A stretch of DNA of 25,305 nucleotides from Limnohabitans sp. (GCA_018883305.1 VEQI01000005.1:1-25305), one strand, 5' to 3'; shown: positions 7,644 through 15,472, counted from the first letter of the stretch. Notes: generated from the letters alone by a model not told the origin. Numbers and translations are program-made.

Positions 7644-7895
7644 TCAAAGCTCGTTGGACGAAGCGCGCTCGATGGTGTCGAGCGCGTTTTCCATCCAGGA
7701 TTCGCAAACGGTGAATGTGTGCACCACCGGATACTGACTCATGGTCTTGAATTTGCGCAACAAGCGAGGTGTTTGATAGTACTCCAGACCACATCTGAAA
7801 CCGGTGATGGACGTTTCCGAAGACATCCGATAAAGGCAGTTTTCACAGCAACGGGTGAACGACGTTTGTTGGTGCTTGACATCTTTGGGCAGCAT
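7644..7895 (-). CDS. Small cysteine-rich protein of the Anbu operon, unknown function
   Basis: An 83-residue protein that I do not recognise. It has five cysteines: C16, C17, C20, C35 and C64, the first three as C-C-x2-C, which suggests a metal or Fe-S/zinc site, or redox chemistry. No signal peptide and no membrane segment are visible. Coding is supported by a strong ribosome site (AAAGGGA, complement of 7902-7908) seven bases upstream, and by position: it starts 15 bases after the Anbu stop, on the same strand, as the last gene of that operon. Its last codons overlap the porin terminator on the other strand. An iron- or zinc-binding partner of the upstream proteins is possible, but this is a guess from cysteine spacing. 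Confidence 0.65.
   Translation of the reverse strand: MLPKDVKHQQTSFTRCCENCLYRMSSETSITGFRCGLEYYQTPRLLRKFKTMSQYPVVHTFTVCESWMENALDTIERASSNEL
7664..7690 (+). terminator. Rho-independent terminator of the porin gene
   Basis: A perfect 9-bp stem, CGCGCTCGA (7664-7672) with TCGAGCGCG (7678-7686), a 5-base loop and a following TTTT. It begins 22 bases after the porin stop and works only rightward; the opposite side has no T-run. It lies inside the 3' end of the leftward cysteine-rich gene, so those bases are double-duty. Confidence 0.8.
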
Positions 7896-7910
7896 GGCTC
7901 ATCCCTTTCT

Positions 7911-8654
7911 TCAAGGCTGTTGTGCGCTCCAATAGCCAGGATCGGGTAGCTCGTCAAACACCGTTCGAAGATGCCTTCCCCAGCGTTCACGAATGCCTGC
8001 GAAGTAGGGATCCCACTGGTCAATTCGTTGATGTTTACTCACCCGCAAGCTATTGGTTTCATAACACAGCAAGTCCAGTGGCAAACCCACAGACAAGTTG
8101 GACTTGATGGTCGAATCCATCGAGATGAGGCAGCACTTGGCCACTTCATCCAGCGTCAACTCATCACCCACAATGCGATCCAGAATCGGTTTGCCATATT
8201 TGGATTCGCCAATCTGAAAAAACGGTGTTTCCTCCGTGGCTTCGATAAAGTTGCCCGCCGAGTACACATTGAATAGTCGTGGTGGTTCGCCCTTGATCTG
8301 TCCGCCAAGAATCAGATTGACATTGAACTCAATGCCAAATGCCTGCAAGCTCTCTGCGTCTCTGGCATGTACCTTACGTACGGTGTCCCCCACCAGTTTG
8401 GCCGCAGAGAAGAGGTTGGGCACATTGGAGAGATTCTTTTCATCCGGGTTGTGCATCATGACCCGCAGGCTGCTGGCCACGGATTGGCTGATGGCGAGAT
8501 TGCCGGCGGTCAGCAGCACCAGCACTCGTTCGCCCGGCACTTCAAAGACATGCAGTTTTCTGAACGTACTGATTTGATCCAGGCCGGCATTGGTTCTGGA
8601 GTCTGCCAAAAACACCAGCCCGGCCCGGTTACGCACGCCAACACAATAGGTCAT
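7911..8654 (-). CDS. Anbu-type proteasome-related Ntn-hydrolase
   Basis: Anbu ('ancestral beta subunit') is a cytoplasmic self-assembling hydrolase related to HslV and 20S beta subunits. The 247-residue product starts MTYCVG, so removal of Met exposes Thr as the N-terminal nucleophile, as known for this family. Counting that Thr as 1, D17 (in FLADSRTNAG) and K32 (in STFRK) match the catalytic proteasome-type residues. The segment DSRTNAGLDQISTFRK and the C-terminal region with LRVSKHQRIDQWDPYFAGIRERWG are characteristic. AAGGA on the minus strand eight bases before the start supports it. It follows the transglutaminase gene by 15 bases. In this family no substrate is firmly known; conserved neighbours point to a peptide-modification and degradation pathway. 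Confidence 0.93.
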   Translation of the reverse strand: MTYCVGVRNRAGLVFLADSRTNAGLDQISTFRKLHVFEVPGERVLVLLTAGNLAISQSVASSLRVMMHNPDEKNLSNVPNLFSAAKLVGDTVRKVHARDAESLQAFGIEFNVNLILGGQIKGEPPRLFNVYSAGNFIEATEETPFFQIGESKYGKPILDRIVGDELTLDEVAKCCLISMDSTIKSNLSVGLPLDLLCYETNSLRVSKHQRIDQWDPYFAGIRERWGRHLRTVFDELPDPGYWSAQQP

Positions 8655-8669
8655 GTGATTTTTCCTTGG

Positions 8670-9506
8670 TTATTGATCCATGCCCGCGTGCTGAGCGTCT
8701 CGCACCGCCACTTGCACCGACATGGATTCGCCAATGCCGCCCATGTGGATGCCTCGAATCGGGCTGGTGTCGGCGTAGTCCCGACCCACAGCGAGACGAC
8801 ACAACTCCGGGCCTGCCATACGGTTATGCGTGACATCGAAACCCAGCCATCCGCCCTGACCTAAAAGGCCTTGTGGCGACCAGACCTCTACCCAGGCGTG
8901 CGAAGCGGCATGGGTGGCATCTGTCAACAGGTAGCCGCTGACATAGCGTGCAGACAGTCCGAGGCTACGGCATAAAGCCAGAAACACATGTGCCATGTCC
9001 TGACACACACCCTGGCGGTGGGCCACCACTTCAGCAGCGGTCGCCGTGACGTCGGTCACGCCTTGCGTGAAGGCAATGGTTTTGTGAACCCATTCGCACA
9101 GGTGCGTCAGCCCCGCTTGCCAATCGTGATCTGGCAAGCTGGGGCCCAGAAGATCGTGCGCTGTTCGCTGAATGGTGTCATCGGCGCGGGTCAGTGCTGT
9201 GGCTTGCGAGAACGCCAGCACGGGAACCTCGGAAGCATGTGGAATCCATCGTCCTCGCTCATCCAGGGTCTGAACCTGACCGCTGGCAATCACTGCAATG
9301 TGGTCGTGCCGGTCCACCAGGGAAGACAGATGGACGGTGTTGCCGTGTGCATCTTGTTGAATCCATCGTCTTCCCGGCGCTTCGATGCGCCAGTGATGGA
9401 CACGCTGGCCACCATCCGTACGTGGCCACAAACGCATGGCTTGTAGGCTGTAGGAGGCCGGGCTTTGGTAGCGATAAAGGGTTTCGTGATGAATGTTCAG
9501 CAGCAT
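8670..9506 (-). CDS. Transglutaminase-like cysteine protease family protein
   Basis: A 278-residue protein with the bacterial transglutaminase N-terminal beta region (MLLNIHHETLYRYQSPASYS...RLWPR) followed by the transglutaminase core. The catalytic triad is visible: C168 in GVCQDMAH, H203 in SHAWVEVW and D224 in GFDVTH. Fold members act as cysteine proteases, amidases or peptide cyclisers rather than only as cross-linkers. It lacks a signal peptide, so it is probably cytoplasmic. The ribosome site AGGAGA (minus strand, just before 9506) is strong and the gene starts 13 bases after the alpha-E stop. In Anbu operons this protein, the ATP-grasp protein and the alpha-E protein are the recurring partners, which suggests it adds or trims amide or isopeptide bonds in the same pathway. 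Confidence 0.92.
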   Translation of the reverse strand: MLLNIHHETLYRYQSPASYSLQAMRLWPRTDGGQRVHHWRIEAPGRRWIQQDAHGNTVHLSSLVDRHDHIAVIASGQVQTLDERGRWIPHASEVPVLAFSQATALTRADDTIQRTAHDLLGPSLPDHDWQAGLTHLCEWVHKTIAFTQGVTDVTATAAEVVAHRQGVCQDMAHVFLALCRSLGLSARYVSGYLLTDATHAASHAWVEVWSPQGLLGQGGWLGFDVTHNRMAGPELCRLAVGRDYADTSPIRGIHMGGIGESMSVQVAVRDAQHAGMDQ

Positions 9507-9519
9507 GTGTTCTCCTGTG

Positions 9520-10461
9520 TCATGCCATGGGCACCAGGAAATCCTGGGCGATCAGTCCGCCCATGTCATGGGTGTCTTGCAAGAAGCGGGTCAAGTAATC
9601 GTGAAGCCCTTGCGCCGCAATGTCCTCCATGCGCCCGTAGCGAAGGCGCGAGTACATCTGCCCGGCGCGACGCAAGGTTTCCCTGGAGCGCGCATTGGCG
9701 AGTAAGTCCAGAATCTGGCGAACTTCCTTGATGCACGCATGCAAGGATCGAGGCATGTCCTCACGCAGGATCAGCAATTCGGCGACCCGTGTGGGTGTGA
9801 TGACATCGCTGTAAACCTTGCGATAAATCTCGAATGCCGAGACGGAGCGCAGCAAGGCACCCCATTCGTAATACTCGCTGCCTGGATCATGTTGGGGTGC
9901 GAGTTCATCAAATTTCACATCTAGCAAACGAGCGGTGTTGTCCGCTCGTTCCAGGAAAGTACCAAGCCGAATGAAGTTGAACGCATCATCTTGCAGCATG
10001 GTGCCAACCGTGACTCCTCTGGAGAGATGTGAGCGAAATTTCACCCACTCGAAATACTGTGTGAGTTCACTCCCTTGCACACTGCCTTGCGCCAGACCCC
10101 CGGTCGCTTCTCGGGCTTCCAGCCAGGTGGTGTTGATCGTTTCCCAGACCTCAGAGGTGACCGTGCCTCGAACAGCATGACAGTTCTCCCGAGCGGCCCG
10201 AAGGCAAGACAGGATGGACGAGGGGTTGTCCAGATCGGTGCTCATGAATCGCAAGACCTGTGAGGCATGAATGTCACCGAACTTGGCGCGGTAGTCTTCT
10301 TCCAGTCCGGTAATGCCCAGCGCTGCGCCCCAGTAGCCAAGCGGTTGATCGGGAACCAGCAAGGAGGTGCGGTAGGTGACCTCCAGCAAGCGTGCGATGT
10401 TCTCTGCACGCTCGGTGTAGCGTGACATCCAGTACAAATGATCGGCGGTTCTTGACAGCAT
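9520..10461 (-). CDS. Alpha-E domain-containing protein (DUF403/COG2307)
   Basis: A 313-residue all-helical protein beginning MLSRTADHLYWMSRYTERAE, the hallmark of the alpha-E family, with ENIARLLEVTYR next and the acidic-helical repeats RFMSTDLDNPSSILSCLRAARENCHAVRG and FLERADNTARLLDVKFDEL in the middle. Biochemical function is unknown. The family is nearly always encoded beside the circularly permuted ATP-grasp protein, with or without a transglutaminase, and is thought to be its partner. The ribosome site AGGGGAG overlaps the end of the ATP-grasp gene and only three bases separate stop and start, so the two proteins are probably made in equal amounts and form a complex. Full length, no anomalies. 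Confidence 0.92.
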   Translation of the reverse strand: MLSRTADHLYWMSRYTERAENIARLLEVTYRTSLLVPDQPLGYWGAALGITGLEEDYRAKFGDIHASQVLRFMSTDLDNPSSILSCLRAARENCHAVRGTVTSEVWETINTTWLEAREATGGLAQGSVQGSELTQYFEWVKFRSHLSRGVTVGTMLQDDAFNFIRLGTFLERADNTARLLDVKFDELAPQHDPGSEYYEWGALLRSVSAFEIYRKVYSDVITPTRVAELLILREDMPRSLHACIKEVRQILDLLANARSRETLRRAGQMYSRLRYGRMEDIAAQGLHDYLTRFLQDTHDMGGLIAQDFLVPMA

Positions 10462-10464
10462 GGT

Positions 10465-11892
10465 TCACTCCCCTAATACCCAGGTGTCCTTGGTGCCACC
10501 ACCCTGGGACGAATTGACCACCAGCGAGCCGGCTTTCAAGGCCACCCGGGTCAAACCACCCGGCACCATGCGCACACGTTGCCCGGACAACACAAAGGGT
10601 CGCAAGTCGATATGTCTTGGGGCGACGCCGGATTCGACAAAGGTGGGGCAGGCAGACAGTGCCAGCGTGGGTTGAGCGATGTACATCTCCGGATGCGCCC
10701 TGACCCGTTGCTTGAAATGCTCGATCTCTGCCTGCGTGGCCGCCGGGCCAACCAGCATGCCGTAGCCGCCAGCGCCATGCGTCTCCTTGACCACCAGCTC
10801 GTGCATGTGGTTGAGCACATGATCCAGCTCCTGGGGATGGCGGCACTGGAATGTGGGAACGTTATGGAGGATCGGCTCCTCGTTCAAATAAAAACGGATC
10901 ATGTCAGGCACAAAGGGGTAGATGGACTTGTCGTCCGCCACGCCGGTGCCGATGGCATTGGTCAAGGTGACTCGGCCCGCGCGCACAACCGACAGCAGAC
11001 CCGGAACACCCAGGGCTGAATCTGCCCGAAAGGCCAACGGGTCGAGAAAATCATCATCAATCCGCCGGTAGATGACATCCACTTTTTGAGGGCCCTGGGT
11101 GGTGCGCATGAAGACCGTCTCGTCATGCACATACAAGTCCTTTCCCTCCACCAGTTCCACGCCCATTTGCTGGGCAAGAAACGCATGCTCAAAATAGGCG
11201 CTGTTGTAGGCCCCGGGGGTCAGTACCACCACCGTCGGTTCGTGGGTGTCTGCGGTGGAGGCTTGCCTCAAGGTGTCGAGTAACAAGTCGGGGTAATGCT
11301 CCACAGGCCGCACCTTGTAGCGGCCAAACAACTCTGGAAACAGCCGCATCATCATGCGGCGGTTCTCCAGCATGTAAGACACCCCAGACGGGACTCGAAG
11401 GTTGTCCTCCAGAACGTAATACGCTGCCTCGTTGCCCGGCAGACTGGCGCGCACGATGTCGATCCCAGCAATGTGTGCGTACAAGTTGCGATTGACCTGG
11501 ACACCTTGCATTTCAGGGCGATATTGGGCGTTGCAAAACACCTGGGCTGCCGGAATCAGGCCGGCGTTGATGATGTACTGTTTGTTGTAGATGTCATGCA
11601 AAAACGCATTCAGGGCCTGCACGCGCTGAATCAGTCCATGCTCCAACATGGACCATTCGTGCATCGGAATGATGCGTGGCACGATGTCAAAGGGAATCAA
11701 TCGCTCTTTGCCCGTGTCTTCACCGTAAACAGCGAAGGTGATCCCATGGCGATGGAAGGCGGAGTCGGCTTCTGCACGTTTTTGGGCGATGTAGGCCGCT
11801 GGCATGAGTGAAAGCCAGTCCTGATATGGTGCGTAATGCTCGCGTATGCGCCCATTTGGGGCGTGCAGTTCGTCGAAGATGTTCGGGTTCAT
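10465..11892 (-). CDS. Circularly permuted ATP-grasp protein (DUF404/DUF407, COG2308)
   Basis: First gene of the leftward Anbu operon, 475 residues. The family is predicted to be an ATP-dependent carboxylate-amine (amide bond) ligase acting on a peptide or small amino compound. Visible conserved blocks are GEDTGKERLIPFDIVPRIIP (about 57-76), DNLRVPSG (163-170), the acidic YRRIDDDFLDP (275-285), and the glycine-rich ATP loop KETHGAGGYGML (369-380), with RPFVL near the end and the C-terminus GGGTKDTWVLGE. No N-terminal signal. The start at 11892 has AGAAGG about 11 bases upstream, a slightly long spacing. It is divergent from cynS across 157 bases. Together with the alpha-E, transglutaminase and Anbu genes it forms the classic Anbu neighbourhood. 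Confidence 0.92.
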   Translation of the reverse strand: MNPNIFDELHAPNGRIREHYAPYQDWLSLMPAAYIAQKRAEADSAFHRHGITFAVYGEDTGKERLIPFDIVPRIIPMHEWSMLEHGLIQRVQALNAFLHDIYNKQYIINAGLIPAAQVFCNAQYRPEMQGVQVNRNLYAHIAGIDIVRASLPGNEAAYYVLEDNLRVPSGVSYMLENRRMMMRLFPELFGRYKVRPVEHYPDLLLDTLRQASTADTHEPTVVVLTPGAYNSAYFEHAFLAQQMGVELVEGKDLYVHDETVFMRTTQGPQKVDVIYRRIDDDFLDPLAFRADSALGVPGLLSVVRAGRVTLTNAIGTGVADDKSIYPFVPDMIRFYLNEEPILHNVPTFQCRHPQELDHVLNHMHELVVKETHGAGGYGMLVGPAATQAEIEHFKQRVRAHPEMYIAQPTLALSACPTFVESGVAPRHIDLRPFVLSGQRVRMVPGGLTRVALKAGSLVVNSSQGGGTKDTWVLGE

Positions 11893-11972
11893 GGCGGATC
11901 AGTCCTTCTGCGCCTGTTATCGCAATCGCCGTGCCTGCATGTCTTGTGGCGAGACGAGGTCACGACTGGACC

Positions 11973-11988
11973 TGGCTTGGTCCTTGCA
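11973..11988 (+). promoter_or_regulatory. Sigma-54 (-24/-12) promoter for cynS
   Basis: TGGCTTGGTCCTTGCA contains intact TGGC and TTGCA elements with exactly seven bases between TGGC and TTGC, the RpoN spacing; GG is at 11974-11975 and GC at 11986-11987. Predicted start of transcription is about 11999, leaving a 50-base leader before cynS. It lies in the 157-base region (11893-12049) shared with the divergent Anbu operon. No canonical NtrC dyad is evident upstream, only a loose GCA/TGC arrangement near 11922-11935. No adjacent cynR regulator exists, consistent with general nitrogen control. Confidence 0.78.
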
Positions 11989-12049
11989 TGGGTGTGAATG
12001 AACCCGCTGGTTCCCCCTCTCTTTTGCCTTCATCACCAAAGGACCACCC

Positions 12050-12493
12050 ATGACACGCAATGACGTGACCGAGAAAATCATCGCCACCAAAGTCAGTAAA
12101 GGTATTCAGTGGGCCGATGTGGCCCACAAGGTGGGTGCTTCAAAGGAATGGGTGACGGCACTTTGCCTGGGACAAATGACCGCGGATGCCAAGCAAGCCA
12201 AGGTGCTGGGGAAAATCTTTGGCCTCACGGCCGAAGAGCAGAAGTGGTTGCAGGTTGTGCCCTACAAGGGCTCATTGCCCAGCGCCGTACCGACCGATCC
12301 GTTGATCTACCGTTGGTACGAAGTCGTCAGCGTCTATGGCACCACCATCAAGGAACTGATCCATGAAGAGTTTGGTGACGGCATCATGAGCGCCATCGAT
12401 TTCTCCATGGACATCGAACGCGAGCCCGACCCCAAGGGTGATCGGGTGCGCGTGGTGTTGTCGGGCAAGTTCTTGCCTTACAAGACTTTTTGA
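12050..12493 (+). CDS. cynS: Cyanate hydratase (cyanase) CynS
   Basis: Cyanase catalyses bicarbonate-dependent decomposition of cyanate to carbon dioxide and carbamate, which yields ammonia. The 147-residue protein has the N-terminal helix-turn-helix-like domain (residues about 1-75) and the C-terminal catalytic domain. The catalytic triad is R88 and E91 (YRWYEVVSVYG) and S114 (DGIMSAIDF). Spacing of 3 and 23 residues equals that of R96, E99 and S122 in the E. coli enzyme. The ribosome site AAAGGA lies at 12038-12043. It stands alone, without cynT or cynX, and is preceded by a sigma-54 promoter. In this setting it likely both detoxifies cyanate formed from urea or carbamoyl phosphate and supplies ammonia under nitrogen limitation. 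Confidence 0.97.
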   Translation: MTRNDVTEKIIATKVSKGIQWADVAHKVGASKEWVTALCLGQMTADAKQAKVLGKIFGLTAEEQKWLQVVPYKGSLPSAVPTDPLIYRWYEVVSVYGTTIKELIHEEFGDGIMSAIDFSMDIEREPDPKGDRVRVVLSGKFLPYKTF

Positions 12494-12505
12494 GAAGCGC
12501 TGATG

Positions 12506-12535
12506 AACGCGTCACCCGTGTTGGGTCAAGGCGTT
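12506..12535. terminator. Possible imperfect terminator hairpin between convergent cynS and TRIC genes
   Basis: Outer arms AACGC (12506-12510) and GCGTT (12531-12535) and inner arms ACCC and GGGT around gtgtt form an interrupted stem across the stop of the leftward gene. The T-run is short (TTT), so this is a weak candidate only. Confidence 0.3.
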
Positions 12536-13164
12536 TGTGAGGGCAAGCGCCAGTTTCTCCAGAGGGCCAGGCATCGCAACCCCGTGGTAAGTGCTGCGCA
12601 GGTTGTGATGGCCACGCGTGCATCGGCACCCAGCCAGGTCACCAGCACATAGCCGCCTGCGCCTGCAAATGCGCAGAGGGCGTAGGGCCGATGGTCCCGG
12701 AACAACGCAGGAATTTCGTTGCACACCAGGTCACGCAAGACACCACCAAAAGCCCCCGTGATGGTGCCCATCAGCATGGCGACCAGTGGTGGTTGTCCGG
12801 TCATCCATGACAGGTGAACACCGGTGGCACAAAAAAGGCCCAGTCCGATGGCATCGGGCAGCTGAAGGGATTGATGCGTCCATGCCAGGTGGCGCTGCTT
12901 GAGCAGGCTGGCACTTAGCACGCACAGCGCGAGGATGCCCAGCAGCACGAATTGATGCTCGACCCAGAAAAACGGCCGTCGGTCGATGAGCAAATCGCGC
13001 AAGGTGCCGCCCCCAAAGGCGGCCAAAAATCCGCATACGCACACACCCACGATATCCAAGCGCTTGCGCAGGGCGGCGATCACGCCGGACAGCGCAAAGG
13101 CCGCGGTGGCCAGCAGTTCCAGCAACATCAGGGTATGTTCGCCGATGACGGAGATGCTGTTCAT
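12526..13164 (-). CDS. TRIC / UPF0126 family membrane protein (YicG/YadS-like)
   Basis: A 212-residue inner-membrane protein with about seven hydrophobic segments and two tandem copies of the UPF0126 (PF03458) repeat. Each copy ends in a glycine-rich loop plus Arg-Asp: FGGGTLRDLL at about residues 50-59 and FGGVLRDLV at about 139-147. Bacterial members form trimeric intracellular cation (TRIC-like) channels, and older annotation links the domain to glycine transport, so the transported ion or solute is uncertain. It is on the same strand 47 bases after the M20 hydrolase gene and may be co-transcribed with it, though the gap could hold a weak promoter. It converges with cynS. Confidence 0.88.
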   Translation of the reverse strand: MNSISVIGEHTLMLLELLATAAFALSGVIAALRKRLDIVGVCVCGFLAAFGGGTLRDLLIDRRPFFWVEHQFVLLGILALCVLSASLLKQRHLAWTHQSLQLPDAIGLGLFCATGVHLSWMTGQPPLVAMLMGTITGAFGGVLRDLVCNEIPALFRDHRPYALCAFAGAGGYVLVTWLGADARVAITTCAALTTGLRCLALWRNWRLPSQTP

Positions 13165-13211
13165 GGGTGGCAGGGTGCGTGGTTCATGCAGTCACTGCAT
13201 GGCCGAGCCAG

Positions 13212-14411
13212 TCAGGCCTGCGCAGGGGCAAGGACCTCGCTGACCAGGGCGCACCAGAATGCTGCGCCATCGGCAATGAGATCATCGTTGAAGTCATAAC
13301 CCGGATTGTGGACCATGCACCCGCCCGGGGTGCCAGTGGCGCCATTGCCGATAAAGAAATAGCAGCCGGGGACGCGTTGCAGCATGAAAGCAAAGTCCTC
13401 ACTGGCCGTGATGGGCGCACCCTGCGGCGTGACGCGCCCGGAACCAAACAATCGCGTGGCCACCGCCGTGGCCAGTGCCGTACAGGCCGCATCATTGACC
13501 AGCACGGCATACCCATCCTGCCAGTCAATGTCAGACTTGACCCGAAAACTGCTGGCTTGTTGCGTGACCAGTTCATGAATGCGCTGTTTGAGTAACACCC
13601 TCACTTGTGGGTCAAGCGCTCGGACGCTCAACTTCATCACCGCCCGGTCAGGAATGACGTTGTTAGCCTGTCCCGCTTGCAAGGCGCCCACCGTCACCAC
13701 GGCCGTGTGCAGGGGGTCCACGTTGCGCGCCACGATGGTTTGCAGTGCCATCACGATGGCTGCCGCAGCCACCAGGGGATCGGCCGAGGTATGGGGCATG
13801 GCGCCGTGTCCACCCACGCCTTGCAAGGTGATGGTGACGTTGTCGCTGGAGGCCATGGTGGGGCCGGCGCGGAAGGTGAAGTGACCGGCCTGGACGCCTG
13901 GCATGTTGTGAAGCGCGTAGATGGTGTCGCAGGGGAAACGCTCAAACAGGCCATCTTCCATCATGCGCACGGCACCGGCCGCACCTTCTTCGGCAGGTTG
14001 AAAAATGAGATGCAGGGTGCCATCAAAGGACACGTGCTCGGCGATGTGTCTTGCCGCTGCCAGCAACGTGGCCGTGTGTCCGTCATGACCGCAAGCGTGC
14101 ATCACGCCTGGTATCTGGCTGGCCCACTCGCGTCCCGTGGCTTCCGCCATGGGCAAGGCATCCATGTCAGCGCGCAAACCCACCGTGCGCTGGCTGGTGC
14201 CGCGCTTGAGGGTGCCCACCACGCCCGTGCCCCCCAGGCCTGTGCTGACGGTGTAGCCCCATTCGCCCAGTTTGCGTGCCACCAAAGCGGCCGTGCGGTG
14301 CTCGGCAAATGCCAGTTCCGGGTGTGCATGGATCTCGCGCCGCAGCGCGATGAACTCGCCCACGCGCTCTGCCAGTCGATGACCAAGATAGGCCGCGTTG
14401 GACGTGCTCAT
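13212..14411 (-). CDS. M20 family amidohydrolase (hippurate hydrolase/aminoacylase-like)
   Basis: A 399-residue zinc/manganese-dependent amidohydrolase of the M20D group, which cleaves N-acyl amino acids or related amides. Conserved metal-site blocks are visible: RREIHAHPELAFAE (about 24-37), GLRADMDALPM (78-88), HACGHDGHTA with C107 and H109, the catalytic EEG at 141-143, YALHNMPG with H168, and a C-terminal MVHNPGYDFND. No signal peptide, so cytoplasmic. It is 11 bases downstream of a Bug receptor gene on the same strand, so the receptor probably captures the amide substrate or a relative for import. Exact substrate (hippurate, N-acetyl-amino acid, indole-acetyl-amino acid) cannot be read from sequence. 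Confidence 0.92.
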   Translation of the reverse strand: MSTSNAAYLGHRLAERVGEFIALRREIHAHPELAFAEHRTAALVARKLGEWGYTVSTGLGGTGVVGTLKRGTSQRTVGLRADMDALPMAEATGREWASQIPGVMHACGHDGHTATLLAAARHIAEHVSFDGTLHLIFQPAEEGAAGAVRMMEDGLFERFPCDTIYALHNMPGVQAGHFTFRAGPTMASSDNVTITLQGVGGHGAMPHTSADPLVAAAAIVMALQTIVARNVDPLHTAVVTVGALQAGQANNVIPDRAVMKLSVRALDPQVRVLLKQRIHELVTQQASSFRVKSDIDWQDGYAVLVNDAACTALATAVATRLFGSGRVTPQGAPITASEDFAFMLQRVPGCYFFIGNGATGTPGGCMVHNPGYDFNDDLIADGAAFWCALVSEVLAPAQA

Positions 14412-14422
14412 GTGGCGTTTTC

Positions 14423-15409
14423 TTATTGCGGTTGCAGATTGATGGCTTTGGCAATGGCGCGATAGCGGGCCGTGTTGTCGGCATAGACCTTGGCCATGGC
14501 CGCCAAGGGCTGCGGGCGCGGCACGATCATGGACTGCGCTTCCAGCGCGCTGCGGATGGCGGCGTCATTGGCCACTTCACTCAACGCCTTGTGCAAGGTT
14601 TGCACCACCGCATCGGGTGTGTCTTTGTGGACGAAAAAGCCCGCCCAGGTGTCGAACACAAAACCCTTGAGGGCCGGGTGATCATTCAGGGGTTGCGCTT
14701 GCTTGAAGGCGTCCTGGCGCTCACTGGAGAGTGCGGCGGGCGCTTTCAGTTTGCCTTCTTCCACCATCTGGATCATGCTCTTGTTGTACACGGACAAGAA
14801 AATGTCGACCTGGCCAGACATCATGTCTTGCAGGGCCGGTGCGCCGCCTTTGTAGGGCACATGGGTCATTTCGATGCCGGAGAGCTTGCTGAGGTGTTCG
14901 CCCAGCAGGTGGTACATCGAGCCCGGGCCCACACTGGCGTAGGTCACTGGCTTTTTGTCAGCAGCGGCCTGCTTGGCGTAGGTGAGGAATTGCGCGGGGG
15001 TGTCGGCCGGAAAGTCTTTGCGCGCAAACATCACCAGCGGATTGATGGTGATCATCTGCACCAGGCGGAAATCTTCCGGCTTGTATTTGATGGCGGCGTT
15101 GGCCATGGGGGCCAGGATCAGCTCGTTGGGTGAGCCCTGAAAAATCATGTAGCCATCGGCCGGGCTGTTGAGCACTTTCTGCGCCGCGATGCCGCCGCTG
15201 GCACCACCCAGGTTCTCCACGATCACGGGTTGTCCCAGGTGCTTGGCCAAGGTGGTGTTGAGCGTACGGGCAATGACGTCAGACACGCCACCGGCCGGGT
15301 AGGGCACCATCAGGGTGACGGGTTTGGCAGGGAAGGCCTGAGCCCAGGCCGAGGTGCCGATACAGGCTGTGGCCAGGGCGCCAGCCAGCCAGCGAAGGGA
15401 TGAACGCAT
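14423..15409 (-). CDS. Bug-family tripartite tricarboxylate transporter receptor (copy 1)
   Basis: Periplasmic solute receptor of the TctC/Bug family, 328 residues from the start chosen at 15409. That start is preceded by GGAGA and opens a Sec signal peptide (MRSSLRWLAGALATACIGTS, cleavage after AWAQ); an upstream in-frame ATG at 15445 would add 12 hydrophilic residues before the signal. The mature protein begins FPAKPVTLMVPYPAGGVSDVIARTL, with the AGG-x2-D loop that contacts a carboxylate of the ligand, and has the family segments VENLGGASGGIAAQKV and HVPYKGGAPALQDMMSGQVD. No TctA/TctB membrane genes are nearby. It is divergent from a LysR regulator and leads the M20 hydrolase gene. Confidence 0.93.
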   Translation of the reverse strand: MRSSLRWLAGALATACIGTSAWAQAFPAKPVTLMVPYPAGGVSDVIARTLNTTLAKHLGQPVIVENLGGASGGIAAQKVLNSPADGYMIFQGSPNELILAPMANAAIKYKPEDFRLVQMITINPLVMFARKDFPADTPAQFLTYAKQAAADKKPVTYASVGPGSMYHLLGEHLSKLSGIEMTHVPYKGGAPALQDMMSGQVDIFLSVYNKSMIQMVEEGKLKAPAALSSERQDAFKQAQPLNDHPALKGFVFDTWAGFFVHKDTPDAVVQTLHKALSEVANDAAIRSALEAQSMIVPRPQPLAAMAKVYADNTARYRAIAKAINLQPQ

Positions 15410-15472
15410 GTCAAAGTCTCCGTGTGGTGTTGTGGGTGGCGTCATCCTAAAGACGGGCTATCATGTCGTCCA

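Noticed and set aside
13605..14465. 286-residue rightward frame opposite the M20 hydrolase
   Set aside because: Composition rich in His, Gly and Arg with no recognisable motifs, while the opposite strand has intact metal-site motifs.
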